From DATLLN01 sp963809205 (GTDB lineage Bacteria; Actinomycetota; Thermoleophilia; Gaiellales; JAICJC01), in contig CAWEIS010000019.1 of NCBI GenBank assembly GCA_963809205.1, forward strand, positions 1-19,813: 19,813 nt of DNA, read 5' to 3'. Made by a program: the position numbers and the translations under genes. Positions 7,783-14,837 of the stretch are shown here, piece by piece. Under the pieces are notes generated by a model. It worked only from the letters and a program-made list of their open reading frames with translations. It was not told the origin of the DNA and ran no database searches. Numbering within the stretch: position 1 is the first letter of the stretch; every line of letters begins with the position of its first letter.

Positions 7783-8092
7783 GTGGACATCCGTCCGGTC
7801 CCGCCGCAGTCGCCTGACGCCCGCCGCCTGCTGGGCGAGTACCTCGATGACTGCTGCGCCGCATGGGCGACGGCTGGGCGCGGTCGGGCTACGTCGACGC
7901 GGCGCCCGACGAGCTCCTGCCGCCGGCGAGGCTGCGCCGCCACCCGGCTCGACTCGACCGAGCAGCTAGCCGAGGCGATGGCGCTCTACCGAAGTGCGGG
8001 CTACGTCTATCGGTGACTACAACCGCAACCCGAACGCGACCGTGTGGATGGAACGGCGGCTGCACCGGCCGCCGGGGCCGCCCCCTGCCTAG
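7783..8092 (+). pseudogene. Decayed GNAT-family N-acetyltransferase
   Basis: Pieces of a GNAT protein appear in order but in different frames. The N-terminus MDIRPVPPQSPDARRLL is in the frame of GTG 7783. MGDGWARSGYVDAAPDELLPP follows in the next frame near 7863-7925. LDSTEQLAEAMALYRSAGY is back in the first frame near 7950-8004. IGDYNRNPNATVWMERRL is in the third frame from 8009, ending with TAG at 8090. GNAT proteins need about 150-170 residues; only about 100 codons remain. The lost part is the central acetyl-CoA-binding segment (the R/Q-x-x-G-x-G/A loop). The gene therefore has both frameshifts and an internal deletion and cannot make an active enzyme. Confidence 0.75.
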
Positions 8093-8149
8093 CTGGGTGG
8101 CCGGTGCCCTGGGACGAGTCCTCTCGACCCGCCCCAGAGCACGCCGGGG

Positions 8150-8641
8150 TTAGGCGGTGGCCGGCACCTTGCGGCTGAGCGTCTGGCCGATGGTGGTCAG
8201 CTTGTCGAGCGCTGCCGTCTCCTGCTGCAGGTTGGTCCGCAGGAGCTTGGCGGCGTCCTTCTCGCCCAGCGCGTCGGCCATGACCACGAGGCCTGTGTAG
8301 GCGGCGATCTCGTAGTGCTCTGTGCGCGCGCCGGCACCCGTCAGGAACATGTCCATGACGTCAGGAGAGGGATCCTCGTCCTTGACGAACTCGTCATGCT
8401 CGGTCTTCAGGCCCTCGATACCGGGACACTTCTCAGCTTTCGGCTTCTCGCCAATAGCCTCGAACGCGGCCTCGACGTTGGCGACGTGCTGCTTGGTCTC
8501 GGTGAGGTGATCCTGGAATGCAGTCGCGAGGCTTTTGTCAGTTGCTTCCTCGGCGAGCTTCGGCAGCGTCTTCACGAGCGTCCGCTCCGCGTACAGAATG
8601 TCGCCCAGCTCATGCATAAATAGTTCACGAGGCTCTTTCAT
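8150..8641 (-). CDS. DUF892 (YciE/YciF-like) ferritin-like protein
   Basis: This 163-residue, all-helical protein starts with ELFMHELGDILYAERTLVKTLPKLAEEA, the hallmark of the DUF892/YciF family of ferritin-like four-helix proteins. Metal-ligand-like residues recur: E18-type ligands in helix 1, HLTETKQHV, RTEHYEIAAYTGLV and LLRTNLQQETAALDKL. Family members are cytoplasmic and linked to osmotic, oxidative or stationary-phase stress; the chemistry is not established. The ATG at 8641 follows AAAGGA at normal spacing. The gene lies 255 bp downstream of the ANTAR regulator on the same strand. That gap contains inverted repeats, so it probably has its own regulated promoter. Confidence 0.9.
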   Translation of the reverse strand: MKEPRELFMHELGDILYAERTLVKTLPKLAEEATDKSLATAFQDHLTETKQHVANVEAAFEAIGEKPKAEKCPGIEGLKTEHDEFVKDEDPSPDVMDMFLTGAGARTEHYEIAAYTGLVVMADALGEKDAAKLLRTNLQQETAALDKLTTIGQTLSRKVPATA

Positions 8642-8695
8642 GGTGTCCTTTCGTTGGGTGGTGATGTTGATCCCGCTGCGACGTTGCGGCGGGTA

Positions 8696-8712
8696 CCGAG
8701 CAAGACGCTCGG
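8696..8712. repeat. Inverted repeat in the leader of the DUF892 gene
   Basis: CCGAGC and GCTCGG form a perfect 6-bp stem around a 5-base loop, about 55 bases before the DUF892 start codon. It could be an operator or an mRNA hairpin. Its loop does not match the A-x-x-x-G-x hexaloop of known ANTAR targets. Confidence 0.4.
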
Positions 8713-8796
8713 CCCATCACATATTCCGATCCCAGTTTCTGCCACAACCCGACCGGGGAAACTCATCCAACCGATCAGGGGCTCAAACCGGTAAGC

Positions 8797-8823
8797 GAGC
8801 GATCACCAATCCGTGAATCGCTC
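8797..8823. repeat. Imperfect inverted repeat between the ANTAR and DUF892 genes
   Basis: GAGCGATCAC pairs with GTGAATCGCTC apart from one bulged A, leaving a 6-base loop (CAATCC). That makes ten pairs. It sits about 75 bases past the ANTAR stop and 155 bases before the DUF892 start, where an operator for a dimeric regulator or an RNA hairpin could lie. Confidence 0.4.
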
Positions 8824-8880
8824 ACAATGGACAGATACCCCCAGCACCCCCGACGCCAAACCCGGCTCGTGAATCCGCCC

Positions 8881-8895
8881 GCGCGGTAGCCGCGC
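8881..8895 (-). terminator. GC hairpin just after the ANTAR gene
   Basis: GCGCGG-TAG-CCGCGC is a perfect 6-bp stem with a 3-base loop, starting 1 base past the ANTAR stop on the minus strand. No U-tract follows, so it is at best a GC-rich, tail-less terminator. Confidence 0.4.
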
Positions 8896-8896
8896 G

Positions 8897-9511
8897 CTAG
8901 CCCGACGGTGCGTCTTGACCGCCGTCGTCGGGCCGGTCGGAGAGCAGGAGGTGCGCGTCGCTGATCGATTGGGCGATTGCGACGAGCGGTGTGTTCGTGC
9001 GGCGGGATTGGTCACGGAGTAGCTGGAACGCGGCGTGCTCGTCGATGCGGTGACGTTCCATGAGGATGCCTTTGGCGCGTTCGGTGATGGCACGCCGGTA
9101 GAAGGCGCCTTCCAAGCCGTGGTACTCGGCAAATCGCCGAAGCGCGATGCCGAACGCGCTCTGGAGTTGATCGGGATTGGCATTCACGATGTAGGCGAAG
9201 ACGCCGATCTGGGCGGCACGGTTGACGAAGTCGACGTCTTCGACATCGAGCAGCGCGATCACAGGGCAGCTGCTCTCCTTGACGATCTGGCGGATCAGAT
9301 GTAGCGCCTGCTCGGAGCTCTCATCGACGCACACAACCGCCACGTCGGGCAGGTTCTCGGAGGTGAGCAGCGCGACCAGGCCGATGTCGGTGGCCTCGGC
9401 GATGACGGTGTGGCCAAGGGTTTCGATCACGCGGGTTACGTGCTCGAGTCGCCGCTGACGCCCATCGGCGATCAGGACGCGCAGGCGGTCGGGCTGTCGG
9501 AAGTCGCTCAT
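8897..9511 (-). CDS. ANTAR-domain response regulator (putative RNA-binding antiterminator)
   Basis: The protein has 204 residues. Residues 10-125 form a receiver-like domain beginning RLRVLIADGRQRRLEHV. Residues 137-192 form an ANTAR domain with the diagnostic ITERAKGILMERHRIDEHAAFQLLRDQSR. ANTAR proteins bind paired RNA hairpins and prevent transcription termination. The usual phosphoacceptor position appears to be C61 (PDVAVVCVDE), with D63 two residues on, so this may be a pseudo-receiver. The frame stays open to 9601, but the receiver fold starts at the ATG at 9511. No Shine-Dalgarno is visible, and a TAGGAT box 26 bases upstream suggests a short leader. Downstream on the same strand is the DUF892 gene, which could be a target. 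Confidence 0.88.
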   Translation of the reverse strand: MSDFRQPDRLRVLIADGRQRRLEHVTRVIETLGHTVIAEATDIGLVALLTSENLPDVAVVCVDESSEQALHLIRQIVKESSCPVIALLDVEDVDFVNRAAQIGVFAYIVNANPDQLQSAFGIALRRFAEYHGLEGAFYRRAITERAKGILMERHRIDEHAAFQLLRDQSRRTNTPLVAIAQSISDAHLLLSDRPDDGGQDAPSG

Positions 9512-9537
9512 GGGCGGAGGGCGGGTCGCGTGCGTCA

Positions 9538-9543
9538 ATCCTA
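9538..9543 (-). promoter_or_regulatory. Possible -10 box of the ANTAR regulator gene
   Basis: On the minus strand this reads TAGGAT, 26 bases before the ATG. No clear -35 is seen. Confidence 0.3.
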
Positions 9544-9697
9544 CCCATCTGCATGTCGGTTCACGGCCCGGTGATAGACTGGGCGGGCAACCCCAGAACA
9601 CGGTTGTCCACGCGGCTGAACCGTCGCCGCGTCACGAAGGTCGGCCCGAATCCCTTTGGCCGACGGTTGGACATCATCGATCCGTTAGGGCGTTGCG

Positions 9698-10033
9698 ATG
9701 GGATACAGCTGGCGCGAGCAAGAGGCGCGAAACGAAGCCGGAGCGCGCGACCGGAACGAGTGGATCCTGCGCGAGGACGAACGGTACTCCGGGCCGACGA
9801 CCGTTCACACGTTCGTCTGTGAGTGCGGCGATGTCACCTGCCAGGAGCCGATCAAGCTCACGACCGGCGAATACGAAGCGGTCCGCGACTACGCCACCCG
9901 CTTCGCGCTCGCCCTCAACCATCAGAACCCGGAAGCGGAATACCTGGTCAGCGAAACCGCCGGCTATGCGGTCGTCGAAAAGATCGACGAACCCTACCGG
10001 CGCATCGTCCGAGCAACCGACCCACGACGCTAG
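9698..10033 (+). CDS. Small conserved Cys-motif protein, function unknown
   Basis: This 111-residue soluble protein has no signal peptide or membrane segment. A charged N-terminal helix (NEAGARDRNEWILREDER) leads to FVCECGDVTCQEPIKLTTGEYEAVR, with C41, C43 and C48 as C-x-C-x4-C. A C-terminal half ends YAVVEKIDE. From memory, proteins of this layout (N-terminal helix, CEC-D-x2-C, LT-x2-EYE-x-VR, VVEK) are frequent in Thermoleophilia and always annotated as hypothetical. Three cysteines are one short of a self-contained zinc knuckle, so a dimeric or His-assisted metal site, or redox chemistry, is possible. It stands alone 31 bp before the desaturase gene on the same strand and may be co-transcribed with it. 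No function can be assigned. Confidence 0.75.
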   Translation: MGYSWREQEARNEAGARDRNEWILREDERYSGPTTVHTFVCECGDVTCQEPIKLTTGEYEAVRDYATRFALALNHQNPEAEYLVSETAGYAVVEKIDEPYRRIVRATDPRR

Positions 10034-10064
10034 TCCGTCCGCTCAGGAACGAGGAGTGCCACCG

Positions 10065-11054
10065 ATGACAACGAGTTCTCTCCCCCGGAGCGCCGAGACC
10101 CGATCGGACGTTCCTGTTCATGAACCTGAGCGGCTACCTACACGTGCCGGCCAGAAGCCGATCATGGTTGCCATCACAGTCATCCCGTTCGCGGGCGTGA
10201 TCACGGCGATCTGGCTGCTGTGGGGATCGGCCGTCGGGGTCGCGGATCTCGTCCTGTTCGGATCGCTCTATGTGCTCTGCGCGCTGGGCATCACCGTCGG
10301 TTACCACCGGATGCTGACGCATCGGGCGTTCCGCGCGCATCCGGCGCTTCGCGCCGTACTCCTGGTGCTCGGGTCGATGGCGGTGCAGGGCAACGCCATC
10401 GGATGGGCGACTGACCACCGTACGCATCACGCCCACTCGGACAAGGACGGCGATCCTCATTCGCCGCACGCCGGTTTCGCATCCGGCATCCTCGGCCAGG
10501 TTCGCGGGCTCGTCCACGCCCACGTCGGGTGGATGTTCCACCACGAGCGCGTCGCCGACCGAAACCGCTGGGCCAAGGATCTTCTCGATGACCCGATCAT
10601 CGTGTTCGTCGACCGGACGTTCGTGGTCTGGGCCGTGGCGGGATTTGCTGTCCCGTTTGCGATCGGCGGCCTGCTCGGTGGATGGAAAGGAGCGCTCACC
10701 GGATTGATCTGGGGTGGCCTGGCACGGGTCTTCGTCGGACATCACATTACGTGGAGCATCAACTCCATCTGCCACGTCTTCGGGCAGCGGCCGTTTCTCG
10801 CCAGCGACCAATCCACGAACAACTGGCTGCTCGCCCTCCCATCGCTCGGAGAGAGCTGGCATCACAATCATCACGTCTTCCCGTCATCTGCATACCACGG
10901 GCTCGGCCGCCAGGTCGACGTGTCCGGCATCTGCATCTCGGCGTTCGAGCGGATGGGCCTCGCATCTGACGTCCGCCGCGTGACCGACGGACAACAGGCG
11001 CGAAAGCGCCCGCCGGACGCGGGGATCAGTCGTTCGCCGGGGGCACGGTCGTGA
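10065..11054 (+). CDS. Acyl-CoA/fatty-acid delta-9-type desaturase
   Basis: This 329-residue membrane di-iron enzyme has the three histidine boxes of the SCD/Ole1-type desaturases: H81-x4-H86 (GYHRMLTHRAF), H118-x2-H121-H122 (DHRTHHAHSD) and H266-H270 (ESWHHNHHVFP). HHITWSINSICH (226-237) supplies the further His ligands. Hydrophobic segments at about 33-54, 60-78, 95-113, 185-205 and 209-225 place it in the cytoplasmic membrane, where it introduces a cis double bond into acyl chains. The open frame begins at 9510, but ATG 10065 follows GAGGAG and fits the family. The last 29 bases overlap the convergent DUF2254 gene. A link to membrane-fluidity or stress adaptation alongside the ANTAR/DUF892 genes is inference. 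Confidence 0.92.
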   Translation: MTTSSLPRSAETRSDVPVHEPERLPTRAGQKPIMVAITVIPFAGVITAIWLLWGSAVGVADLVLFGSLYVLCALGITVGYHRMLTHRAFRAHPALRAVLLVLGSMAVQGNAIGWATDHRTHHAHSDKDGDPHSPHAGFASGILGQVRGLVHAHVGWMFHHERVADRNRWAKDLLDDPIIVFVDRTFVVWAVAGFAVPFAIGGLLGGWKGALTGLIWGGLARVFVGHHITWSINSICHVFGQRPFLASDQSTNNWLLALPSLGESWHHNHHVFPSSAYHGLGRQVDVSGICISAFERMGLASDVRRVTDGQQARKRPPDAGISRSPGARS

Positions 11055-12351
11055 ACCGCCGCTCGCGCATCGGTGCCTCGATCCCCGCGGCGACGCCGAC
11101 TCCCTGGCGGTCGGGCGCGCGAGCATAGGGAATGTCGTGCTCCGCGACCTGGTTGTCGATCGCCAGGTCGAGCAGCCGCAACTGGTCGTGCAGCACCGGC
11201 TGGCGGTATGACGGGGCGTACTGGACGAGGTCTTGCAGCGACGCGCGCAGCCGGCGCGCGACCTGCGGAGTGCCGGCGCCGGCCTGGCGGATCTCGTCGT
11301 AGGCAAGGTGGACGTAGGCGTCCCAGTTCATCACGCGGAGCGTGACGCGGACGACGCCCTCCGAGTCGGCGAACCGGCCGTCGTGGAACTGGCGCCGGGC
11401 GATATGGCGGAGGCAGTCGTGCAGCCGGTCGATCGCCTGCACGGCGGTCGTCGGGTCGAGAAACGGCGAGTCGGAGAGTGAGCGCTCGGCGATGTCGACC
11501 AGCAGGCGCAATCCGTAGGCGACGTCCTGGTCGAGCGTGCGCTCCAGGCCGAGGACGATCGAGTCGCGCGCATCGTCGAGCTGGCCGGAGGTCAACTCAC
11601 CCTCGACGCGCAGAAGCGGCGCGCCGGACGCGACGAACTCGCCGAACGCCGGGATCAGATGCAGGGTGCAATCGGCGTCCTGAGCTTGCTGGATCAGCCG
11701 CTCGAACTCCACGTGGCAGAGCACTCCCGAGGAGGTTGCGGCGACGAGCGACCGGTCCACCGGCCGCGGCTCGTCGGGGCCGGGGTACTGCGCGTCCAGC
11801 AGACGCCGTGTGTCGTCCCCGACCAGCTCGATCAGGGCGGAGACACGCAGGGACCGGCCGATGTGATGGACGTAGAGCACCAGCACCGCAATCGACACGA
11901 CGACCAGCACGAATGCGACGACGACCGTCAAGCCCGGTACCTGGCCGGGGCCGGAGGTGCCGATGATGACCTGACGCATCGCCAGCATCGCGAACGCGAA
12001 CGTCCCGACGAAGATGCCGATGGCGAACTGACTCGGCTTGTCCTTCAGGATCGGCTGCACGATCCGCGGCGAGAACTGCCCCATCGCCAGCTGGACGACG
12101 ACCATGGTGATCGTCAGCACCAGCGCCGCCAGGCTGACCATCGATGTCGCCACCGCGCCGAGGATCGTCAGCGCGGCGTCCGGCCCTCCCGTGAACGATC
12201 GCGGAACCAGGTCGTACCCCGACAGTCCGTCGATCCACAGCGTCACGTAGGACAACACGACGCCGGCGACGACGCACATCACCGGGACGAACCACAGGCC
12301 GCTGCGCACCTGCGCCGCCACCCGATACCACGACATACGACCGACCGCCAT
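11026..12351 (-). CDS. DUF2254 family membrane protein
   Basis: This 441-residue protein has the DUF2254 layout. Four N-terminal transmembrane segments come first: about 19-39, 58-92 (containing SMVSLAALVLTITMVVVQLAMGQFSPRIV, the family hallmark), 103-122 and 130-153. A long soluble C-terminal part follows, including GVLCHVEFERLIQQAQ and LGLERTLDQDVAYGLRLLVDIAERSLS. That last phrase is characteristic of the family. It sits in the cytoplasmic membrane and its function is unknown. The frame remains open far beyond the ATG, but the family begins near it; ATG 12336 is an alternative start 5 codons in. Its stop lies inside the end of the desaturase gene (29-bp tail-to-tail overlap). The upstream gap is divergent with the Asp-box gene. 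Confidence 0.9.
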   Translation of the reverse strand: MAVGRMSWYRVAAQVRSGLWFVPVMCVVAGVVLSYVTLWIDGLSGYDLVPRSFTGGPDAALTILGAVATSMVSLAALVLTITMVVVQLAMGQFSPRIVQPILKDKPSQFAIGIFVGTFAFAMLAMRQVIIGTSGPGQVPGLTVVVAFVLVVVSIAVLVLYVHHIGRSLRVSALIELVGDDTRRLLDAQYPGPDEPRPVDRSLVAATSSGVLCHVEFERLIQQAQDADCTLHLIPAFGEFVASGAPLLRVEGELTSGQLDDARDSIVLGLERTLDQDVAYGLRLLVDIAERSLSDSPFLDPTTAVQAIDRLHDCLRHIARRQFHDGRFADSEGVVRVTLRVMNWDAYVHLAYDEIRQAGAGTPQVARRLRASLQDLVQYAPSYRQPVLHDQLRLLDLAIDNQVAEHDIPYARAPDRQGVGVAAGIEAPMRERRFTTVPPAND

Positions 12352-12489
12352 CCGGTTGGGGTACCCCCTACTCCCCCGCCGCAACCTCGGTGACGCCGAT
12401 CGGCCCGGCGTCGGCCGCCAATCCCCCTGGTGGAGTCGCGACACCGCAATCTCGACACGCCTCGGTACGGGCTCGGCGTTTAGGCGATC

Positions 12490-12495
12490 TACACT
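12490..12495 (+). promoter_or_regulatory. Probable -10 box of a leaderless Asp-box gene transcript
   Basis: TACACT stands 6 bases before GTG 12502, which lacks a Shine-Dalgarno. This is the third instance in the window of TANNNT-6-GTG. Confidence 0.45.
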
Positions 12496-12501
12496 TGGCG
12501 G

Positions 12502-13527
12502 GTGACTCGATTGTGGGCGGCAACCGGGGACGCGGTGGCGCGGCTTGACGAGAACGGCGGGGGCTGGTCGGTCGAGTTGATGCTCGACGGCAGCGGGGCT
12601 CAGTGCCTGGCGGTTGATCCCGCCGATCCTGACCGGGTGTTCGCAGGGCTGCGTGACGGTGGCGTTCGCCGCACCGAGGACGCCGGCCAGAGCTGGCAGG
12701 ATTGCGGCCTCCCCGAGCCGGCGGTGTTCTCGCTCGCCGTCAGCCGGGCGGACGGCGCCGTGTATGCCGGCACCGAGCCGAGCAGGGTGTTTCGAAGCAA
12801 CGAGGGCGGCGAGGGGTGGGAGGAGCTCGAGACGCTCCAGGATCTGCCGTCGCGCCCGACGTGGAGCTTCCCGCCGCGCCCGTGGACGTCGCACGTTCGC
12901 TGGATCGCGCCCAGCCCGCATAACGCCGGACTGCTGCTGGTCGGGATCGAGCTGGGCGGGCTGATGCGCTCGAGCGACCGCGGCGCCAGCTGGGAGGATC
13001 ACCGGCCTGGCGCCCAGCGCGACGTGCACTCGCTGGTCTGGCACCCGAGCGCCGAGGGGCGCGCGTACGAGGCGGGCGGCGGCGGAGCCGCCTACTCGAC
13101 GGACGCGGGCGCAACCTGGCAGCCGGCCGACCAGGGCCGTGACCGGCACTACACCTGGTCGGTGGCGGTCGATCCCGCGGATGCGGACTGCTGGTTCGTC
13201 TCGGCCAGCACCGGCCCCTTCCGGGCGCACCGCGACGGCGACCCGCAGGCGGGCATCTTCCGCCGCGTAGCCAAGGAGCCCTGGCGGCTGCTCGCCGGCG
13301 GGCTGCCCGACCCGCTGCCGTCGATGCCCTACGCACTCGCAGCCGAGGCCGGCCGGCTGTTCGCTGGTCTCCGCGACGGCGCCATCTGGGAAACCCGCAA
13401 CCGAGGTGAGAGCTGGCACCAGAGCCCGGCTCGACCGACAGGTCGGCCACCTCGTCGCGCTGGCCGTGACCTGACTCGGGATCCGCTCTTCCCCTCGGCC
13501 ATTCGTGAGAGCATCTCGGGTCCGTGA
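12502..13527 (+). CDS. Asp-box (BNR/sialidase-type) repeat beta-propeller protein
   Basis: The 341-codon frame holds five Asp-box motifs of the form S/T-x-D-x-G-x-S/T-W. They are TEDAGQSW (58-65), SNEGGEGW (99-106), SSDRGASW (157-164), STDAGATW (199-206) and TRNRGESW (298-305), spaced as in a beta-propeller. Similar exo-alpha-sialidase/YCF48-like proteins are common in actinobacteria and mostly of unknown role. There is no signal peptide, so it is probably cytoplasmic, and no sialidase Arg triad is evident. After residue 306 the in-frame sequence becomes low-complexity. The +1 frame reads RLDRQVGHLVALAVT and stops at 13472-13474, which looks like the genuine end. A single-base change near 13418-13430 is likely. 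The annotated frame runs on to overlap the start of the S4 gene. Confidence 0.82.
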   Translation: MTRLWAATGDAVARLDENGGGWSVELMLDGSGAQCLAVDPADPDRVFAGLRDGGVRRTEDAGQSWQDCGLPEPAVFSLAVSRADGAVYAGTEPSRVFRSNEGGEGWEELETLQDLPSRPTWSFPPRPWTSHVRWIAPSPHNAGLLLVGIELGGLMRSSDRGASWEDHRPGAQRDVHSLVWHPSAEGRAYEAGGGGAAYSTDAGATWQPADQGRDRHYTWSVAVDPADADCWFVSASTGPFRAHRDGDPQAGIFRRVAKEPWRLLAGGLPDPLPSMPYALAAEAGRLFAGLRDGAIWETRNRGESWHQSPARPTGRPPRRAGRDLTRDPLFPSAIRESISGP

Positions 13528-13919
13528 TGGAAAGCGTCCGCATCGACAAGTGGCTCTGGGCGGCGCGGTTCTTCAAGACCCGGTCGGCAGCAACGGAGGC
13601 CGTCCTCGGCGGCCGCGTGCGGGTGAACGGTGAGCGGGTGAAGCCCGCCAAGGACGTCCGCACAGCCGACATCGTCGAGGTACGACTGGGCGAGACGCGC
13701 CGGACTGTCATCGTTCGCGGAGTGGCGGACAAGCGGGGCTCGGCCTCAGTAGCCGCGGCGCTCTATCGGGAGACTGCCGAGTCGGTCAACGAGCGGGAAC
13801 GAGCCGCCGACGAGCGCCGGCTGTCACACCCTCGCGGCGCCGATGCCAACGGCCGGCGACCGACGAAGCGGGACCGGCGGCAGATCGAGTCGTTGCGCCG
13901 AAAGCATCAGACGGGTTGA
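13524..13919 (+). CDS. hslR: Hsp15-like S4-domain RNA-binding protein
   Basis: This 131-residue protein opens with RIDKWLWAARFFKTRSAA, the clear signature of Hsp15/HslR. The rest of the S4 domain follows (VLGGRVRVNGERVKPAKDV, to about residue 65), and then a basic tail (RRPTKRDRRQIESLRRKHQ). In E. coli Hsp15 binds 50S subunits that carry a stalled nascent chain with tRNA and helps recycle them. The size and tail match. Start choice is between GTG 13524 and ATG 13527, adjacent codons; the ATG is probably the real one. It overlaps the reading frame of the preceding Asp-box gene, but if that gene really ends at 13474 there is a 50-bp gap. The gene converges on the isochorismatase-family gene. 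Confidence 0.92.
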   Translation: MMESVRIDKWLWAARFFKTRSAATEAVLGGRVRVNGERVKPAKDVRTADIVEVRLGETRRTVIVRGVADKRGSASVAAALYRETAESVNERERAADERRLSHPRGADANGRRPTKRDRRQIESLRRKHQTG

Positions 13920-13933
13920 CGAGTCGCCCGGCT

Positions 13934-14494
13934 TCAGGACGTGCGGCTGAAGTCGACGTCCTCGGTCTTGGCGGTCCCGGCGGTTCGTCCTGGCGCCGTC
14001 TGGTAGGCCCAGTACAGGTTCGTGTGCGCGATCACCTGGTCCGGCGGCGGCGCACCCGATGCCGTCTGGTCCTCCGTTGTGTGGGCGTCGCTGACGAGGG
14101 TCGCGTCGTACCCCCTGGCGAAGGCGCCATGGAGCGTTGAGCGGACGCACCAGTCGGTTTGTGCGCCGACGACGACCAGTCGCCCAACGCCAAGGCCCGA
14201 CAGCACGGTCTCAAGGGTGGTGTCCTCGAAGGAGTCGCCGTGTGCCTTCTCGACGAGCGGCTCGGTGTCGCCCGGAGTCAGCTCGGGGACGATCTGCCAG
14301 GGCTCGCTCGCCCTCGCCAGATGCTCGTCGGAGTGCTGGACCCAGACGACCGGGACCCCCTCGCGACGCGCCTTCTCGACGAGGCTGCCGACATTCGCGA
14401 CGACGGCGTCGCGCTCAAGCGCCCGGTCGACGGCGGCGTTCTGGACGTCGATGACGAGCAGCGCGGTGTTCGGCCTGTTCTCGAGTGTGGTCAT
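13934..14494 (-). CDS. Cysteine hydrolase, isochorismatase/nicotinamidase family
   Basis: This 186-residue protein has the standard catalytic triad of the family: D16 in ALLVIDVQNA, K83 in VEKAHGDSFE and C116 in VGAQTDWCVRST. The non-proline cis-peptide region is VVVGAQ. It is cytoplasmic and single-domain. Family members hydrolyse amides such as nicotinamide, N-carbamoylsarcosine or biuret, or the vinyl ether of isochorismate. The C-terminal part (DHTTEDQ-like SDAHTTEDQTASGAPPPDQVIAHTN) resembles the general amidase group rather than PncA, which would show a DxHxxxH metal site. The substrate remains open. GGAGG lies just before the ATG. The gene is monocistronic and convergent with the S4-domain gene. 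Confidence 0.9.
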   Translation of the reverse strand: MTTLENRPNTALLVIDVQNAAVDRALERDAVVANVGSLVEKARREGVPVVWVQHSDEHLARASEPWQIVPELTPGDTEPLVEKAHGDSFEDTTLETVLSGLGVGRLVVVGAQTDWCVRSTLHGAFARGYDATLVSDAHTTEDQTASGAPPPDQVIAHTNLYWAYQTAPGRTAGTAKTEDVDFSRTS

Positions 14495-14579
14495 GGCCTC
14501 CGGTGCTCCGGACGACGCGACGGCGGGTGACGTCCCAGCCTAACCCGCAGGGAGTAGTCAGGCCGGGTCGTCAGGCGAC

Positions 14580-14837
14580 TTAGGCGGCTTCGCGGGCGAT
14601 CTCCTCGAGCAGGGCCCGCTCGACGCACTCGTCCACGGCGGCGCTGATCCGCTCCAGGGTAACCATGTTGGTGACCGGCTGGCCGCGGTGCGTGGGCACG
14701 CCAGCCGCAGGCACGTGGTAGACGCGGTTGGGCACCACGTCGTCGCGCACGTCGAAGCCACCGACCACCGGCTCGGCTGTGAAGAAGTGCGGCGTGCTCC
14801 GCTGCTGCGACCCTGGCGTTCCCATCCCCCACCACAT
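14580..14837 (-). CDS. Unidentified ORF, probably the C-terminal remnant of a larger gene
   Basis: The frame ends with GVPTHRGQPVTNM, LERISAAVDECVERALLEEIAREAA and TAA. From about 14785 down to the stop it has strong G/C third positions typical of real coding sequence in this genome. Upstream the codon quality falls off, although the frame stays open past GTG 14903 to about 15038. ATG 14837 (MWWGMGTPGSQQ) has no ribosome site, and GTG 14903 has a Shine-Dalgarno-like GAAAGG too close to it. I do not recognise the family. The sharp change in codon quality suggests a gene that lost its 5' part at a rearrangement. Alternatively it is a genuine short protein of about 85 or 107 residues. Confidence 0.4.
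   Translation of the reverse strand: MWWGMGTPGSQQRSTPHFFTAEPVVGGFDVRDDVVPNRVYHVPAAGVPTHRGQPVTNMVTLERISAAVDECVERALLEEIAREAA

Noticed and set aside
8110..8149. CCCC/GGGG hairpin after the DUF892 gene as a terminator
   Set aside because: The stem is only 4 bp with a long loop and no U-tract.
11026..13419. A 797-residue DUF2254 protein with a long N-terminal extension
   Set aside because: The extension is the antisense shadow of the Asp-box gene; family similarity begins near 12351.
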